Assembly: GCA_035578175.1 (NCBI GenBank)
Contig: JAQMRL010000006.1
Coordinates: forward strand, 63,094,501-63,158,500
Source: Catonia carolina
Taxonomy: Eukaryota > Arthropoda > Insecta > Hemiptera > Achilidae
Direction: 5' to 3'
Length of the DNA stretch: 64,000 nt
In this document: piece after piece, positions 39,701 through 46,020 of the stretch
Layout of the letters: each line of letters opens with the position of its first letter
Numbering within the stretch: the first letter of the stretch is position 1
The notes under the pieces: generated by a model
What the model saw: only the letters and a program-made list of their open reading frames with translations
The model's database searches: none
What the model was told of the DNA's origin: nothing
Program-made: the position numbers and the translations under genes

Positions 39701-42545
39701 AAACTTGCCGCCACCTGGAAATGGTATCATCCAAACAACTGTTAAAAAGTAGGGGGTGAAACAATATCCCTCTCACACCCTGGTGAATATTGTAGATAAT
39801 AATTAGTTAACGAGAGTGTTATCAAACTAAAAATAATGTTAACTCTTAAGGCTCCGGTTGTTCCGTACTGTTCCACGTCTAATACACAAAGGCCGTATTA
39901 TATTCCTTTCCCATGACGCCACACACAATCATATAGTTAGATTTTACTAGTGAAAAACCATTTGTAAAGCATACTTTTATCTACTCGTACATATATTTCA
40001 CAATTCTGTAGATTTCAGGAGAATGACATGAGGGTAACTTGTTTAGGAACACTGCAGGTAGTATTTTGTTGTGCACCACTCCTTTCCCCCTTTGCTACAA
40101 TGTATATTAGACCCAACCGTTTGTAACAAAAGCAAATTCCTATAGAAAAATGTCACAGCTTTCACACAAACTAAGAAATGTATTAGGTATATTGACTTAA
40201 GGACCGCCTGCACGCGATATCAGTTTATATAAAAATGTTTCAACTCTCTAGCCTACCCTTCACACTGAAACGATAATAAAATATTTCTCTTTCAACCTAT
40301 TCTATTTATGTAAATACTATTAGTTACGTTGAAGAATTCTCTACAAAATAAATATAATAATTACCGCATTCAGATGTATATTGACCTCACTGCAACAAAT
40401 TTTATTGCGTACAGCACTACACATTTCTATAGCCACTGAAGTAGCTTTACTTAAAACTGCAACTTACGACTTAAAACTTAAAACTGCATTTATGGATAAC
40501 AGACACCACATTAGTTGTAGCAATAAGAAAATCATTACAATTACAATTAATGCGACATAAAAAAAACATGCCCATAACAAGCAGATGGAGTGTTAAATTA
40601 ATTAGCACTCGATCTGCTAAGTTCCAGGGTTACAAAAATAGTTTTGCTTCTTATCATATGGTCAACCAAGCATGTGACTGAGGCATTTAAGAACAGAAGA
40701 GGTAGAGGTGTAAAAGAGTAATAAATTTCATCATTATACAAGGTGTGGTTATTAAATAATGAGACTGATGTTAACACATTTTATTATAATTTTATACATA
40801 ATCACTTATTGCCACCTTCAATATACACTCCTCTATCCCTACAACGCTCCATGCGAATTTTCCATTGTTGGAAACAGAGCTGGAAGTCATCTTCTGTCAG
40901 CTCCTTCAGGACACGTGCCGCTTACTCTTTTACAGCTTCCACAGACTCAAATCTTGTCCCTTTTAATGCAGATTTCACTTTAGGGAACAGGTAGAAGATA
41001 ATAACATGTGATGAAACATGGTTTTTTACTTATGATCCGGAAACGAAGCGCCAATCCATGTACTGGAAGAGCCAAACTTCACCGAGAGCCAAAAAAGCTT
41101 GAATGAGCAAGTCAAAATTTAAAGCAATGATGATTGTTTTTTTTTTTATATTCATGGGATTGTGTACCTTCACTGGATTCCCGAAGGTCAAACAATTAAT
41201 CAATATTACTACCTTGAGGTACTTTCTAAACTACGTCAAAGAGTACGGAAAAAACGCTCCAAAATGTAGAAGGACAAATCATGGGTTCTCCACCAAGACA
41301 ATGTGCCAGCTCATTCTGCGTTATCTGTCAAGAGGTTCCTAGCCAAGTACAGCATCTTAGTGTTAGAACATCCACCTTATTCACCAGATCTTGCACTATG
41401 TGACTTCTACTAGTTCCCTAAAGTGAAATCTGCATTAAAAGGGACAAGATTTGAGTCTGTGGAAGCTGTGAAAGAGAAAGCGGCATGTGTCCTGAAGGAG
41501 CTTACAGAAGATGACTTCCAGCACTGTTTCCAACAATGTAAAATTCGCATGGAGTGTTGTAGGGAAAGAGAAGGAGTGCATATTGAAGGTAACAATAAGT
41601 GATTTTGTATAAATTAAAAATAAAATTTTTTACAGCGTCAGTCCCGTTATTTAATAGCCACACCTCGTATAGTCAGACCATGTGGTGAATGAAATGAAAG
41701 AGTCATTTCCAGGGTGGAAGTACATGCTTTTCATAGGGCCTGGCCTGCTAATAAGCACACTTTTTCACTCAGTGAGGAATGCATGGTAAACCACTACCTC
41801 CTCGTTTAACATAGTAATGCCTCTAGATTTTCAAACCAGCCTTTCGGCTGATGACCTAAACAAAAAGAAGTCCTACTGATATTGCTACTTGTATAACATT
41901 TTAAATTTTAACAATGGCAGCTAGAAACAATGTTAAGTAACATTTATCTAAGATAAGGAGACTTTCAAGTGAATAAACGGCTTTCTAGACATTCTAATGA
42001 CATCCACATACTATCACAAAAACTACATGCTTTCATCATCTTAAAACCTTATATTCAAGAAGCTTCCAGTTAAATTAACTTACAGCCATTATAGTACCCA
42101 GGAAAATCAAAAATTTAACTAAAAACTGAAGTAACAAACAATGCCTCAGAACAGACACAAAATATTTAGAAGGTATGGTTTAACAGTACAGTGGTTTAAA
42201 ATCACATTTTAATTATGCTCCATCTAAATTTATATTCAAACATAATAAGGTTATACAAAACTGTAAACCAGATTTGCTCTTCATGTAAATTTCATAACCT
42301 TGTCACAGACCACTTTGTACTTCATGTCACGTGACCCCTTAACTTAAAATCCACAGAAAACATTGGATAAACTTCTTATGTTGTTTTGTACAAATGACCA
42401 AGGAATTCCCTTCACCTATAAAACATGAAAATCATGCACTGCATAAAAAAATACTTTACCATATAGGGCAATCAAATATCTTCTGTAAAGATGAAACAGA
42501 TCTTGATAATACGTTGATGTTATCTAAAAGTTTTACAGACACCAT
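15518..42545 (-). CDS. BRCA1: BRCA1 orthologue, complete nine-exon gene
   Basis: E3 ubiquitin ligase and DNA-damage scaffold that pairs with BARD1 through its RING and reads phosphoserine-x-x-Phe partners through tandem BRCT repeats, in the nucleus. Coding join, in transcript order: 42545-42460, 38109-37886, 34841-33647, 28807-28006, 26718-26585, 22666-22084, 20028-19891, 16520-16397, 15711-15518. Phases agree at every junction and the sum is 3480 bases, 1159 residues plus TAG. All eight RING ligands are present: C26, C29, C42, H44, C47, C50, C64, C67. BRCT1 lies at about 923-1010 and BRCT2 at about 1055-1140. The middle is acidic and Asn/Ser-rich, with basic clusters near 434-442 and 457-462 that could be nuclear localisation signals. 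Shorter than human BRCA1 (1863). Drosophila melanogaster has no BRCA1, so the gene is patchy in insects. Confidence 0.93.
15712..16396 (-). other. BRCA1 intron 8
   Basis: No repeat recognised. Around 15840-15970 it is unusually GC-rich (gatagcgcgctgaacggtgt) for this window; no frame explains it. Confidence 0.5.
16397..16520 (-). CDS. BRCA1: BRCA1 exon 8 (start of second BRCT)
   Basis: Acceptor aaatttgttttag, donor gtaagt. Encodes DLSVLCGGEIAELEVLEDIK, then YKFGVPRILLLDCDSDQDSV E. The LCGG motif matches the LCGA core of human BRCT2 and ILLLD matches the following beta strand. One base (C) joins TG of the last exon to give Leu. Confidence 0.9.
16617..17565. mobile_element. Rearranged mariner, palindromic ends, copy 1
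   Basis: Ends cgaggtgtggctatt / aatagccacaactcg, followed by TA. Middle (16900-17395, + strand) encodes pieces of a mariner transposase: MHWKSRNSPRAKKARTSKSK, HQDN and a region like PPYSPDLA. The left 190 bases are not the normal 5' end but an inverted copy of the 3' end (same gctggaagtcatcttctgtc on opposite strands). Frameshifts and stops; not functional. The N-terminal DNA-binding domain is lost. Confidence 0.8.
17566..18039 (+). repeat. Intron sequence with GGTGGATCACCG repeat
   Basis: 17800-18000 is an inverted relative of 10811-10989, with GGTGGATCACCG at 17911 and caaaagaagcttagtgaaat. Preceding 230 bases are unclassified. Confidence 0.55.
18040..18425 (+). pseudogene. LINE C-terminal fragment, family I
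   Basis: Same region as 10990-11655 but with frameshifts: MSSMLRVSWGDCVSNEGALR, then RRNRISWLKNQR and FRGAVDKFQIVNMVANIQNG. Ends gaacctaaagaaaaagaagt. Confidence 0.75.
18610..19828. mobile_element. Large foldback element, arms of about 500 bp
   Basis: Left arm from gtatgtccacacttgtgtgc, right arm ending gcgcacgagtgtggacatag. Inner blocks pair in order: gaagagctttatct / agataaagctcttc, aaagcctgttctttt / ggaaagaacaggcttt, ccgttactccatcc / ggacggagtaacgg, gaaaatgatttttgga / ccaaaaatcatttccc. A short non-paired centre remains. No transposase. It sits in BRCA1 intron 7. Confidence 0.85.
19891..20028 (-). CDS. BRCA1: BRCA1 exon 7 (BRCT linker)
   Basis: Acceptor gtgtttacag, donor gttagt; 46 codons, phase 0 both ends. 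Reads EKYLVLNSSGEPGPLRCKQP, then SCDPPLVRFIIVPMPPYTST TVEQVK. It occupies the place of the human inter-BRCT linker (HDFEVRG...) and leads into BRCT2. Skipping it would preserve the frame. Confidence 0.85.
20270..21205 (-). mobile_element. mariner deletion derivative, family M1, copy 1
   Basis: Terminal inverted repeats cgaggacagtccagaaagtc / gactttctggactgccctcg with TA on both sides. Minus-strand coding keeps the N-terminal helix-turn-helix region and stops after TGDETWV, the first catalytic Asp. It is then joined to the last part (DFYDAGI ... NLFGDYVEK), with the second and third Asp deleted. Also a frame break between 20823 and 20875. Confidence 0.88.
21206..22083. repeat. Interspersed family B, copy 1, and flanks
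   Basis: 21405-21965 carries ttcttggggaggctgttctc, aaaatctacaacttttaatt, gagcctagtttagcatgaaa and gcatcattcactcgtgatta, found also at 28830, 34905, 53045, 58590 and 61820. No coding. 21230-21330 resembles 10370-10400 plus 10810-10850. Bases 22000-22060 have a Tigger-like end (ttcggataaacaac). Confidence 0.65.
22084..22666 (-). CDS. BRCA1: BRCA1 exon 6 (first BRCT repeat)
   Basis: Acceptor ttttttttcag, donor gtaagt, phase 2 in, 0 out. The first part is polar (VRQSQLSNLQ contains an S-Q site). From residue about 923: NSNISFVCSRLTDTQLKELK, then THVIIR and TFKFLKGIASRLWVVSVDWV IDCLKAQKLLPE, which lines up with human BRCT1 (VSGLT, [25 protein letters not shown]). The Ser of the phosphate pocket (human S1655) and the Lys (K1702) align; the pocket Gly (G1656) aligns with Arg, and R1699 aligns with His. 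Confidence 0.93.
22667..23387. other. BRCA1 intron 5, proximal part
   Basis: Contains a short relative of the 14071 repeat at about 22900-22985 (gtcaagaaatcaagtc, aacaaaaatagtgtcattta). The rest is unclassified, up to the LINE target site ATAAGGCAG at 23379-23387. Confidence 0.55.
23388..25373 (+). mobile_element. LINE with intact reverse-transcriptase frame, family I
   Basis: One open frame 23452-25356, 634 codons: GKAAGPDNIHVEFVK, FIALPKKPGA, QFGFVNAVGTREALFA, CLIDYQKAFDRVQHE, RRGVRQGCVLSPLLFN, IRYADDTIVLAD (catalytic YADD), then the post-RT tail LLYGAEAWTL ... LQYLGHVMRN ... RRRISWLHNLREW. A 9-bp target duplication ATAAGGCAG (23379-23387, 25374-25382) bounds it. The 3' end is AAG-rich. 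The endonuclease half is absent, so it cannot move by itself. RTE-like by motif style. Sense is opposite to BRCA1. Confidence 0.9.
25383..26584. other. BRCA1 intron 5, distal part
   Basis: No gene. 25740-25990 could be mobile (a long open stretch on the minus strand with FILTMGKYG), but I cannot name it. Confidence 0.5.
26585..26718 (-). CDS. BRCA1: BRCA1 exon 5 (short acidic)
   Basis: Acceptor tttacag at 26721-26719, donor gtaaac. Encodes NRLSEETPAVSGTLVDIIEA, then SDEEDDDDNVLPTPPILTNM RMDL. I chose this acceptor over an upstream one (26750) because only it enters in phase 0, as exon 4 requires. The upstream alternative would shift the frame to an early stop. Confidence 0.75.
26862..27087 (+). 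repeat. Family A copy 4, left part
   Basis: gaagtattaaattatttgca up to ggtggaaagta, then interrupted by a mariner and resumed at 27816 with tagatgcttttcagagg. Confidence 0.75.
27088..27815 (-). mobile_element. mariner deletion derivative, family M2
   Basis: Ends attgaaaagtaatgtctcca and its complement ggaggcattacttttcaata, TA on both sides, inserted in a family A copy. Minus strand: a short N-terminal piece (MKGQTVSKVVSHVLEL), then ICREKSLLPF-like, HHDNACPYTS (second Asp) and LPHPPYTQ, with shifts. The first Asp region is deleted. Confidence 0.8.
27816..27958 (+). repeat. Family A copy 4, right part
   Basis: Continues tagatgcttttcagaggacc through aggttcaaaccaccttttca to acctaaacaacaaa. Confidence 0.75.
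28006..28807 (-). CDS. BRCA1: BRCA1 exon 4 (disordered)
   Basis: Acceptor ctttgtcacag, donor gtaagt, 802 bases, phase 2 in and 0 out. It begins SHRAENFTDIGIGSENVFIE and carries several S/T-P sites (TSPP, TSPM, TSPT) and an acidic DDNDDDSNDAA run. Two thirds of the residues are polar or charged. No fold is recognised. The open frame and perfect phase fit place it in BRCA1. Confidence 0.82.
28830..29350 (-). repeat. Interspersed family B, copy 2
   Basis: Reverse complement of 21405-21965: tgagtgaatgatgcaaaatg, actaagctctgaagag, ctccccaagaattttg. In BRCA1 intron 3 next to exon 4. Confidence 0.7.
29351..30044. other. BRCA1 intron 3, unclassified
   Basis: Contains a short (AC)n/GCGC tract at 29582-29604 (cacacacacacgcgtgcgcg) and no gene. 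Confidence 0.5.
30045..30362 (-). repeat. Family A copy 5
   Basis: Inverted copy lacking the 3' (AAC) tail; ggtctggctgtataatgaaa and ctagttcc-complement ggaactaggag are visible. Confidence 0.75.
30640..32395. repeat. Tandem segmental duplication with HTH-like remnant, split by a LINE
   Basis: Blocks 30640-30935 and 31545-31835 on one side and 31960-32395 on the other share gctttggtatcagtt, acatacagtacatcac-like, cactgaacg-like and ataaaatg. The inner part encodes LERVANHCDIYRSTIQNIKK, which resembles a helix-turn-helix of transposase type, in both copies with stops. The unit is decayed; source family unknown. Confidence 0.6.
30936..31500 (+). pseudogene. LINE C-terminal fragment, family II, open frame
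   Basis: 177 codons without stop (30950-31483): IERRILRTCINKKH, KKRIFFFAHILRTPENRLLR, IPWLEEIKKDRTELNLTIAD, RSDRMKKYWKERNEKEINYQ. It is the post-RT tail of a LINE; RT absent. Followed by gtgatcctttgtggtcataa and an A-run. Best-preserved family II copy here. Confidence 0.75.
32402..33238. mobile_element. Foldback element with CAGGGTGATTC ends
   Basis: Ends tacagggtgattcacgaaga and tcttcgtgaatcaccctgta are perfect reverse complements. Arms of about 350 bases pair (gggtccggaaatgcttcg / cgaagcatttccggaccc; caccaggtgaaatgagg / cctcatttcacctggtg). TA duplication likely. No coding. Confidence 0.88.
33240..33297 (-). repeat. SINE-2 3' fragment
   Basis: T-run then ggtttaacatccgactgttc, aattactgctaatgcagac. 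Abuts the foldback element. Confidence 0.6.
33647..34841 (-). CDS. BRCA1: BRCA1 exon 3 (large disordered exon)
   Basis: Open for 1195 bases, acceptor tagtttcag, donor gtaaga, phases 1 in and 2 out, matching its neighbours. Low-complexity, rich in Asn, Ser, Asp and Lys, no recognisable fold. Near the end are basic clusters KTKRRHKSK and KSKKRK followed by an S-D repeat and EEDD, a plausible nuclear localisation and CK2-type acidic patch, and a small C-x-x-C (FCSRCDK). Like vertebrate BRCA1 exon 11, it is the largest exon and poorly conserved. The reading frame and phase are the evidence; function is not visible. Confidence 0.85.
34905..35110 (-). repeat. Family B fragment and mariner target
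   Basis: tctcttgctaatgtaaataa ... atgagtgaatgacgcc, end of family B. Then unclassified up to the TA at 35109-35110. Confidence 0.6.
35111..35877 (+). mobile_element. mariner deletion derivative, family M1, copy 2
   Basis: Same terminal repeats as 20270-21205 (cgagggcagtccagaaagtc). Keeps the first residues (MCAAIQN) and then jumps to KGVLLIKFLERG, HDNARPHTA (second Asp), PYSPDLAPTDYHLF (third Asp) and DFYDAGISK. The DNA-binding domain and first Asp are lost, the opposite of copy 1. The right-hand TA is mutated to AA. Confidence 0.88.
35880..36615 (+). pseudogene. LINE fragment, family I
   Basis: SGEGLQRFLDRINEKGLSVK recalls the segment just after YADD; then MNSVLLYGVEKL, TAYLGHLDRE and WPGQRKCSLLKNIREW. 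Many stops. 3' end gagtcggcgctataaaaaga resembles the family. Confidence 0.7.
36655..36801 (+). repeat. Family A copy 6, left part
   Basis: cataacatacaggtagtgtt to gaggtgtaaaacact; a MITE follows, and the copy resumes at 37236. Confidence 0.75.
36802..37223. mobile_element. TIR MITE, short form
   Basis: Inverted ends atttcacgttcagaatgcag and ctgcattctgaaagtgaaat. Both outer thirds match 46021-46911, which has about 490 more bases in the middle. No coding. Inserted in family A. Confidence 0.8.
37224..37468 (+). repeat. Family A copy 6, right part
   Basis: Resumes gtcttctctgaaagtaatga and ends ggctgatgacctaaacaaca. Confidence 0.75.
37567..37756 (-). repeat. tRNA-derived SINE-2, complete copy
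   Basis: Minus strand begins GCCGGCCGCATTGGCGTAGT (A box) with a B box TTTCGAATCCCATTCAGG, then the body to an A-run. 130 bases downstream of BRCA1 exon 2 in transcript sense; same strand as the gene. Confidence 0.8.
37886..38109 (-). CDS. BRCA1: BRCA1 exon 2 (rest of RING)
   Basis: Acceptor ttacttttcag, donor gtaatt. Reads LDVLEDPVRTTVCGHTFCKK, C-x13-CPLC, then RSVVRDEKMSTFLNLTLELL TAINLDTGID. The C-H-C-C and C-C ligands complete a C3HC4 RING. The segment after it matches the human second BARD1-binding helix including the LDTG motif, which is BRCA1-specific and separates this from generic RING proteins. Confidence 0.93.
38309..38705. mobile_element. MITE with imperfect inverted repeats
   Basis: Ends ccagctccatgtagttggaa and caactacatggagtttggaa; inner pair tattgggagaatgaatgagt / cactcattcattatacc. 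No frame. Confidence 0.65.
38710..38985 (-). pseudogene. mariner 3'-end fragment
   Basis: Minus strand shows a mariner-style C-terminus (KLLFCRPRYHLLFEQI, later RPYVEK) and an end gttccagcaaacac... No left half. Partial and decayed. Confidence 0.45.
38990..39800 (-). pseudogene. LINE C-terminal fragment
   Basis: Minus strand: LGCNVSFTNKQDMMNKLNRL, LNLYKTMAIPVVLHGS, KLQGVEIRFLRAAKGCT, LKDADVHDEVGIITLNERM, then KRYWCNYLERMREDCLP. Order fits the post-RT tail of a LINE. Frame breaks near 39245 and in the part before 39540. In BRCA1 intron 1. Confidence 0.7.
39801..40565. other. BRCA1 intron 1, unclassified
   Basis: No gene or repeat recognised. Confidence 0.5.
40566..40738 (+). repeat. Family A copy 7, left part
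   Basis: cccataacaagcagatggag to aatttcatcattata, then a mariner with TA duplication; resumes at 41668. Confidence 0.75.
40739..41667. mobile_element. Rearranged mariner, palindromic ends, copy 2
   Basis: Ends aggtgtggttatt / aatagccacacct, TA duplicated, inserted in family A. The left 255 bases are an inverted copy of the right end (stop-proximal coding KVKSALKGTRFEP and EDDFQ), longer than in copy 1. Middle (about 41000-41410) encodes KRQSMYWKSQTSPRAKKA, then FKAMMIVFFF and HQDN. Defective. Confidence 0.82.
41668..41866 (+). repeat. Family A copy 7, right part
   Basis: tatagtcagaccatgtggtg to ggctgatgacctaaacaaaa. Confidence 0.75.
41867..42459. other. BRCA1 intron 1, exon-proximal part
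   Basis: Unique AT-rich sequence; nothing recognised. Confidence 0.5.
42460..42545 (-). CDS. BRCA1: BRCA1 exon 1 (start codon, first RING cysteines)
   Basis: Found by searching upstream of the RING exon for an exon that supplies the missing first zinc ligands. ATG at 42545-42543 opens MVSVKLLDNINVLSRSVSSL, then QKIFDCPI and two bases (TG), then gtaaag. The joined codon TG+T gives the second Cys of CPIC. The human gene has the same helix (LECPIC) and splits the RING just after it. The helix before CPIC is the BARD1-contact helix in human BRCA1. An in-frame TAA lies just upstream, which supports this start. Confidence 0.9.
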
Positions 42546-42831
42546 TTTAATTACTTATTTTTGACACAAAAAAATAATAATTTCACATCGTATTTTAATA
42601 ATTAATTAATGTAACAGTACCAAAATAAAATGAACACACCAGTACTTTGAGGTTAGCAATATAAATACAGAATAAAATAATTGTCTTTACAAAATAATAA
42701 ACACACGAGTGATAAATAAAAATTATGTTTTGTAGGCAATGATTTAACACAGAATTATGTCAATTACAACAAGATTATGTATTCACAGAGTTCAGAAACA
42801 TGCAATAACACCAAAACACAGTGAAGGAATC

Positions 42832-42847
42832 GGCGCCAAATTCCCGC
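42832..42847. promoter_or_regulatory. E2F-like site pair
   Basis: GGCGCCAAATTCCCGC contains GCGCCAAA (reverse complement of the E2F consensus TTTGGCGC) next to TTCCCGC, a second near-consensus half. E2F sites are typical of S-phase genes, and BRCA1 is E2F-regulated in mammals. Sequence match only. Confidence 0.6.
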
Positions 42848-42897
42848 TGCGCGGTTAAATAAACTGTTCCTCAGCCGATTGCTGCATTATGGGTAAT

Positions 42898-42908
42898 GCG
42901 CCATCTTG
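42898..42908 (-). promoter_or_regulatory. YY1-like site
   Basis: On the minus strand CAAGATGGCGC fits the YY1 core AANATGGC, common near animal transcription starts. It lies 3 bases from the CRE-like palindrome, so the two could form one core promoter block. Confidence 0.45.
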
Positions 42909-42910
42909 CT

Positions 42911-42918
42911 TGACGTCA
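42911..42918. promoter_or_regulatory. CRE palindrome
   Basis: TGACGTCA is a perfect cAMP-response element/ATF consensus. A second half site (TGACGT) follows at 42933-42938. Human BRCA1 also has a functional CRE in its promoter; conservation is inference. Confidence 0.6.
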
Positions 42919-43315
42919 GGAAGGTTGCTATGTGACGTAAGGTTCGTGTTTTCTCGCAAGCGAGAGAGTAAATGCGATTGGATCCGACTGTTGCCGAACG
43001 GGTCAATGTCTGAAGCATCTGAAATTTCGTTGGTGATGTGAATAATGGGTGTTTTACGTGGGTTTTTGTATACTTATATGTTTGTTAAATCGGATATTTA
43101 AAGTAATTTAATAGTGTGTGTTGTAATTTAATGGAGTGTTTTAATAATATACGTGAATTCATGAAGTTCGAACGCTGTGAAACTGATTTGTAGGAAGGAC
43201 CTACACAGGCAGGCCTACCAGCCCCTTCATATTTCGTGTGCAAGGGTGTTAGCAAGAAATGTGATAAATCTATGAAGTTAATGAACTCATATGAATTAAA
43301 ACAGCGCAGATAGAA

Positions 43316-43400
43316 ATGAGTGGACGTCCCAGAACAACGTCCTTTGCAGAGGGTAACAAGCAACCTCCCAATCCTCCGTTAGGGGGCATGAAAATAAGTA
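43316..43400 (+). CDS. sgg: GSK3 / shaggy first coding exon
   Basis: Ser/Thr kinase of the Wnt, insulin and Hedgehog pathways. ATG at 43316 opens [20 protein letters not shown], then PLGGMKIS and one base, then gtaagt. The first twelve residues are identical to those of vertebrate GSK3-beta, and S9, the inhibitory Akt/PKA phosphorylation site in RPRTTSF, is present. In vertebrates the first coding exon also ends just after the MKVS motif. The kinase domain is not in the window; the next exon should begin with two bases completing the split codon. Drosophila sgg uses several promoters, so this is one start among possibly more. Confidence 0.92.
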
Positions 43401-46020
43401 GTAAGTGCAGTTACTTAGCAGAGCTCAAGTAGAAATGACGTTGGTTAGGCTTAAAAAAGTGTTCAAACATGGCTGCTATCAGCTTACATTTTGCTTTAAA
43501 AATGAAATTATTTGATGTAAAAGAAGTATATTTGATTATGTATATTGACCCACTTATATCCCTTCATATAGGCTACCATTAATTGCTCTAATTGGAAATT
43601 ACGTTGTTAGCTTCTCCACTTGCCCTACCTGCTTAACCTTTCATTTCAGTCTAATGGTTTTAGCACATAACCTAAACTATTGATCTATATCGTGTATTGT
43701 AATACTTTTTATGAATGTTACATGAAGGTTGTAATAAGTACATTACTTTTATGATAAGATATGATTTATATTAATATTATGATCATTTATTGTAACCCGC
43801 TTCTGTTAATCTAATGAGAAAATCGGTGTTCTGTTTAGTACAAAGTCGTAGTAAATCTCTAGGTTCCTGCCGATATATATTCAGTTCCATATCTATTATA
43901 ATTTCGTTAAATCCACTCATATTATTTCAATATTGGTAGCCTTCATAAATTGTTTAATTTCTTCTTTTACATTGCTAAATAAATATGGGTTTTCTGCATG
44001 ATTATCAATAAGCTCAAAGTAATTTAATTCCATTGTGTGTTTTTTCCAATTTATTTTGTGTGATTTTGAAATAACAATTAGCCAATTTATTTTTTATTTC
44101 TGCTCTGCTGATAACAGCCTGAATAACCAATTGGTAGGCTTTTCAAATACTAATTCATTCCCATTTATGCTTTTGTTTCTTTTTAATGCACATTATTTTT
44201 ATGTTTACTATCATTCATCTTTATTTTTACTAATATAGATTTATTTTTTACAAATATATGTTGTTTTCTATCTTGTTTTTTTTATTAACTTTTGTTACAT
44301 GTTTCATTTTCAGCCATGGTTAAGTTAGGTTATTATAGGGTATACTAACAGTAAATTAGGTTAGTTATTTTAACATTTATTTATTGTTAACTACTATTAT
44401 TAACCTTGTACATATGTGAGCAAATTTATAATTTATTTCTACCCTGTTTACATATAAATGTAAATGAAATTCTAAATTCATTTTACAGATCTATATAGGC
44501 TAGTATTGTCTAATAACAGACGTAATATTTTGAAATATTTTTCATCCTAAACGTGAAGCAAAATGACAAAAATTTTGCCTTGTATTATTTACTTAACCTG
44601 TATGTGTATGCATAAGTGTTCTTTATTGAATTATAAATTTTTAGTAAAGAATATATTTTCAAATAGTTTGGTTATAGAATTTTGTACTCAATTGAATTCG
44701 TGTAGTTTTTTCTTATTTGTTAGTATCGAAATTGCAGTGTCTTTTGGTATTTTTCCTTAAGTTAGGAAGTGTTGTGACAGACTAAAAATTTGTTGTTTGT
44801 TGAATGGGAGTCTGAAATTCAAAATGTAATTTTTTATTACCATTTTGAATTATTAGTTAAATATTTTGAATTATTAGTTTGTAAAATATTAACGATGACT
44901 AGGAAAATTTGGCTTGACTAAAATTAGATTCTTGTGTGTTAGGTTTGTTTAATTTTGACAAGCTGTTAAAGTAATTTTTTGTTAATAAATCCATGTTAAA
45001 ATTTTGGGTGTTTTGAGTTTGTTAATTTTTGAAATTCGTGTACTTTTCTCTAGGTTTGGATAGTTTTGTTTGTTATCTTTTGTCAGGTTGAGTTATCTAT
45101 TTGCTTTGAAATTAATATTTTTATGAATAATCTGATATATGAAGTAGTAAAAGTTAATTATCGTAGGAGCAAAAAAATTTAATTTTTTATTGATATGGAC
45201 AAAAACGTTTCAGTTATTAAAATCTGAATTAATAAAACATTGATTCGATTGCATAAACTCAATCTGTATGGTTAAGTTATGTGTAAGTTTAAAGTCAGAA
45301 ACATGTCAATTATTTTTCTAAAAAACAGTGTTATCCATTTGGTATATTGATGGTTGAATTTTAATGAAAAACATATCTCACGACCAACTCTGAGATTAAA
45401 CTTTGATCCAACAAAAAACCTATAAAATCTTAAGAACTTGGCACACGATTCTTCTGTAATCTCTACAGTTCTGTACGAGTTAAAATAATGCAGACTAGTG
45501 TCTAATAAAAAGAAAATCAGTTTATTTAATAAATGGAAAAGTCACAATCTTATATTTGTTCCCTCATTAATTAATATTTTATCTTCACCTTTAATTGTTA
45601 CAATGAAGAGACTTAATGACTTTTACTCAGTATTAGTATCGTAAAATAACCATGAGTGTTAGGATATGAATGATATAATTACTTTATAAAAAATGAGCTT
45701 GGTCAGGTTTTGGCGATGATTAGGGCCTATAAAGATCATAAGGAAAAAAATTTTTATTTTCACTGTTATTATTTTAAATTATTAACTATTTTTTTTAACA
45801 AATTATAATGCAATTGGAACTACCTTCTGTGAAATTTAAAAAAACTATTTACATCTATGAATAAATTTTTAATATGCATCCCAGTTTTCACTTTATTTTC
45901 TTATACTTACATGTTTTAGTGAATCCACTATCATCAGAGTATACAAACCATCAAAAATTTGAACTCAATTATTATTTTAACCTATTATTTTTTTACAAGT
46001 GACCAAAATATATGGCGTCT

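Larger units (their letters stand above)
42546..43315. promoter_or_regulatory. Bidirectional BRCA1 / GSK3 promoter region
   Basis: The two start codons diverge and are 770 bases apart. The central part (about 42830-43010) is clearly more GC-rich than its surroundings and contains recognisable factor sites listed separately. Both 5' leaders and transcription starts must lie here unless leader introns exist. Shared regulation is an inference from spacing and composition. Confidence 0.7.
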
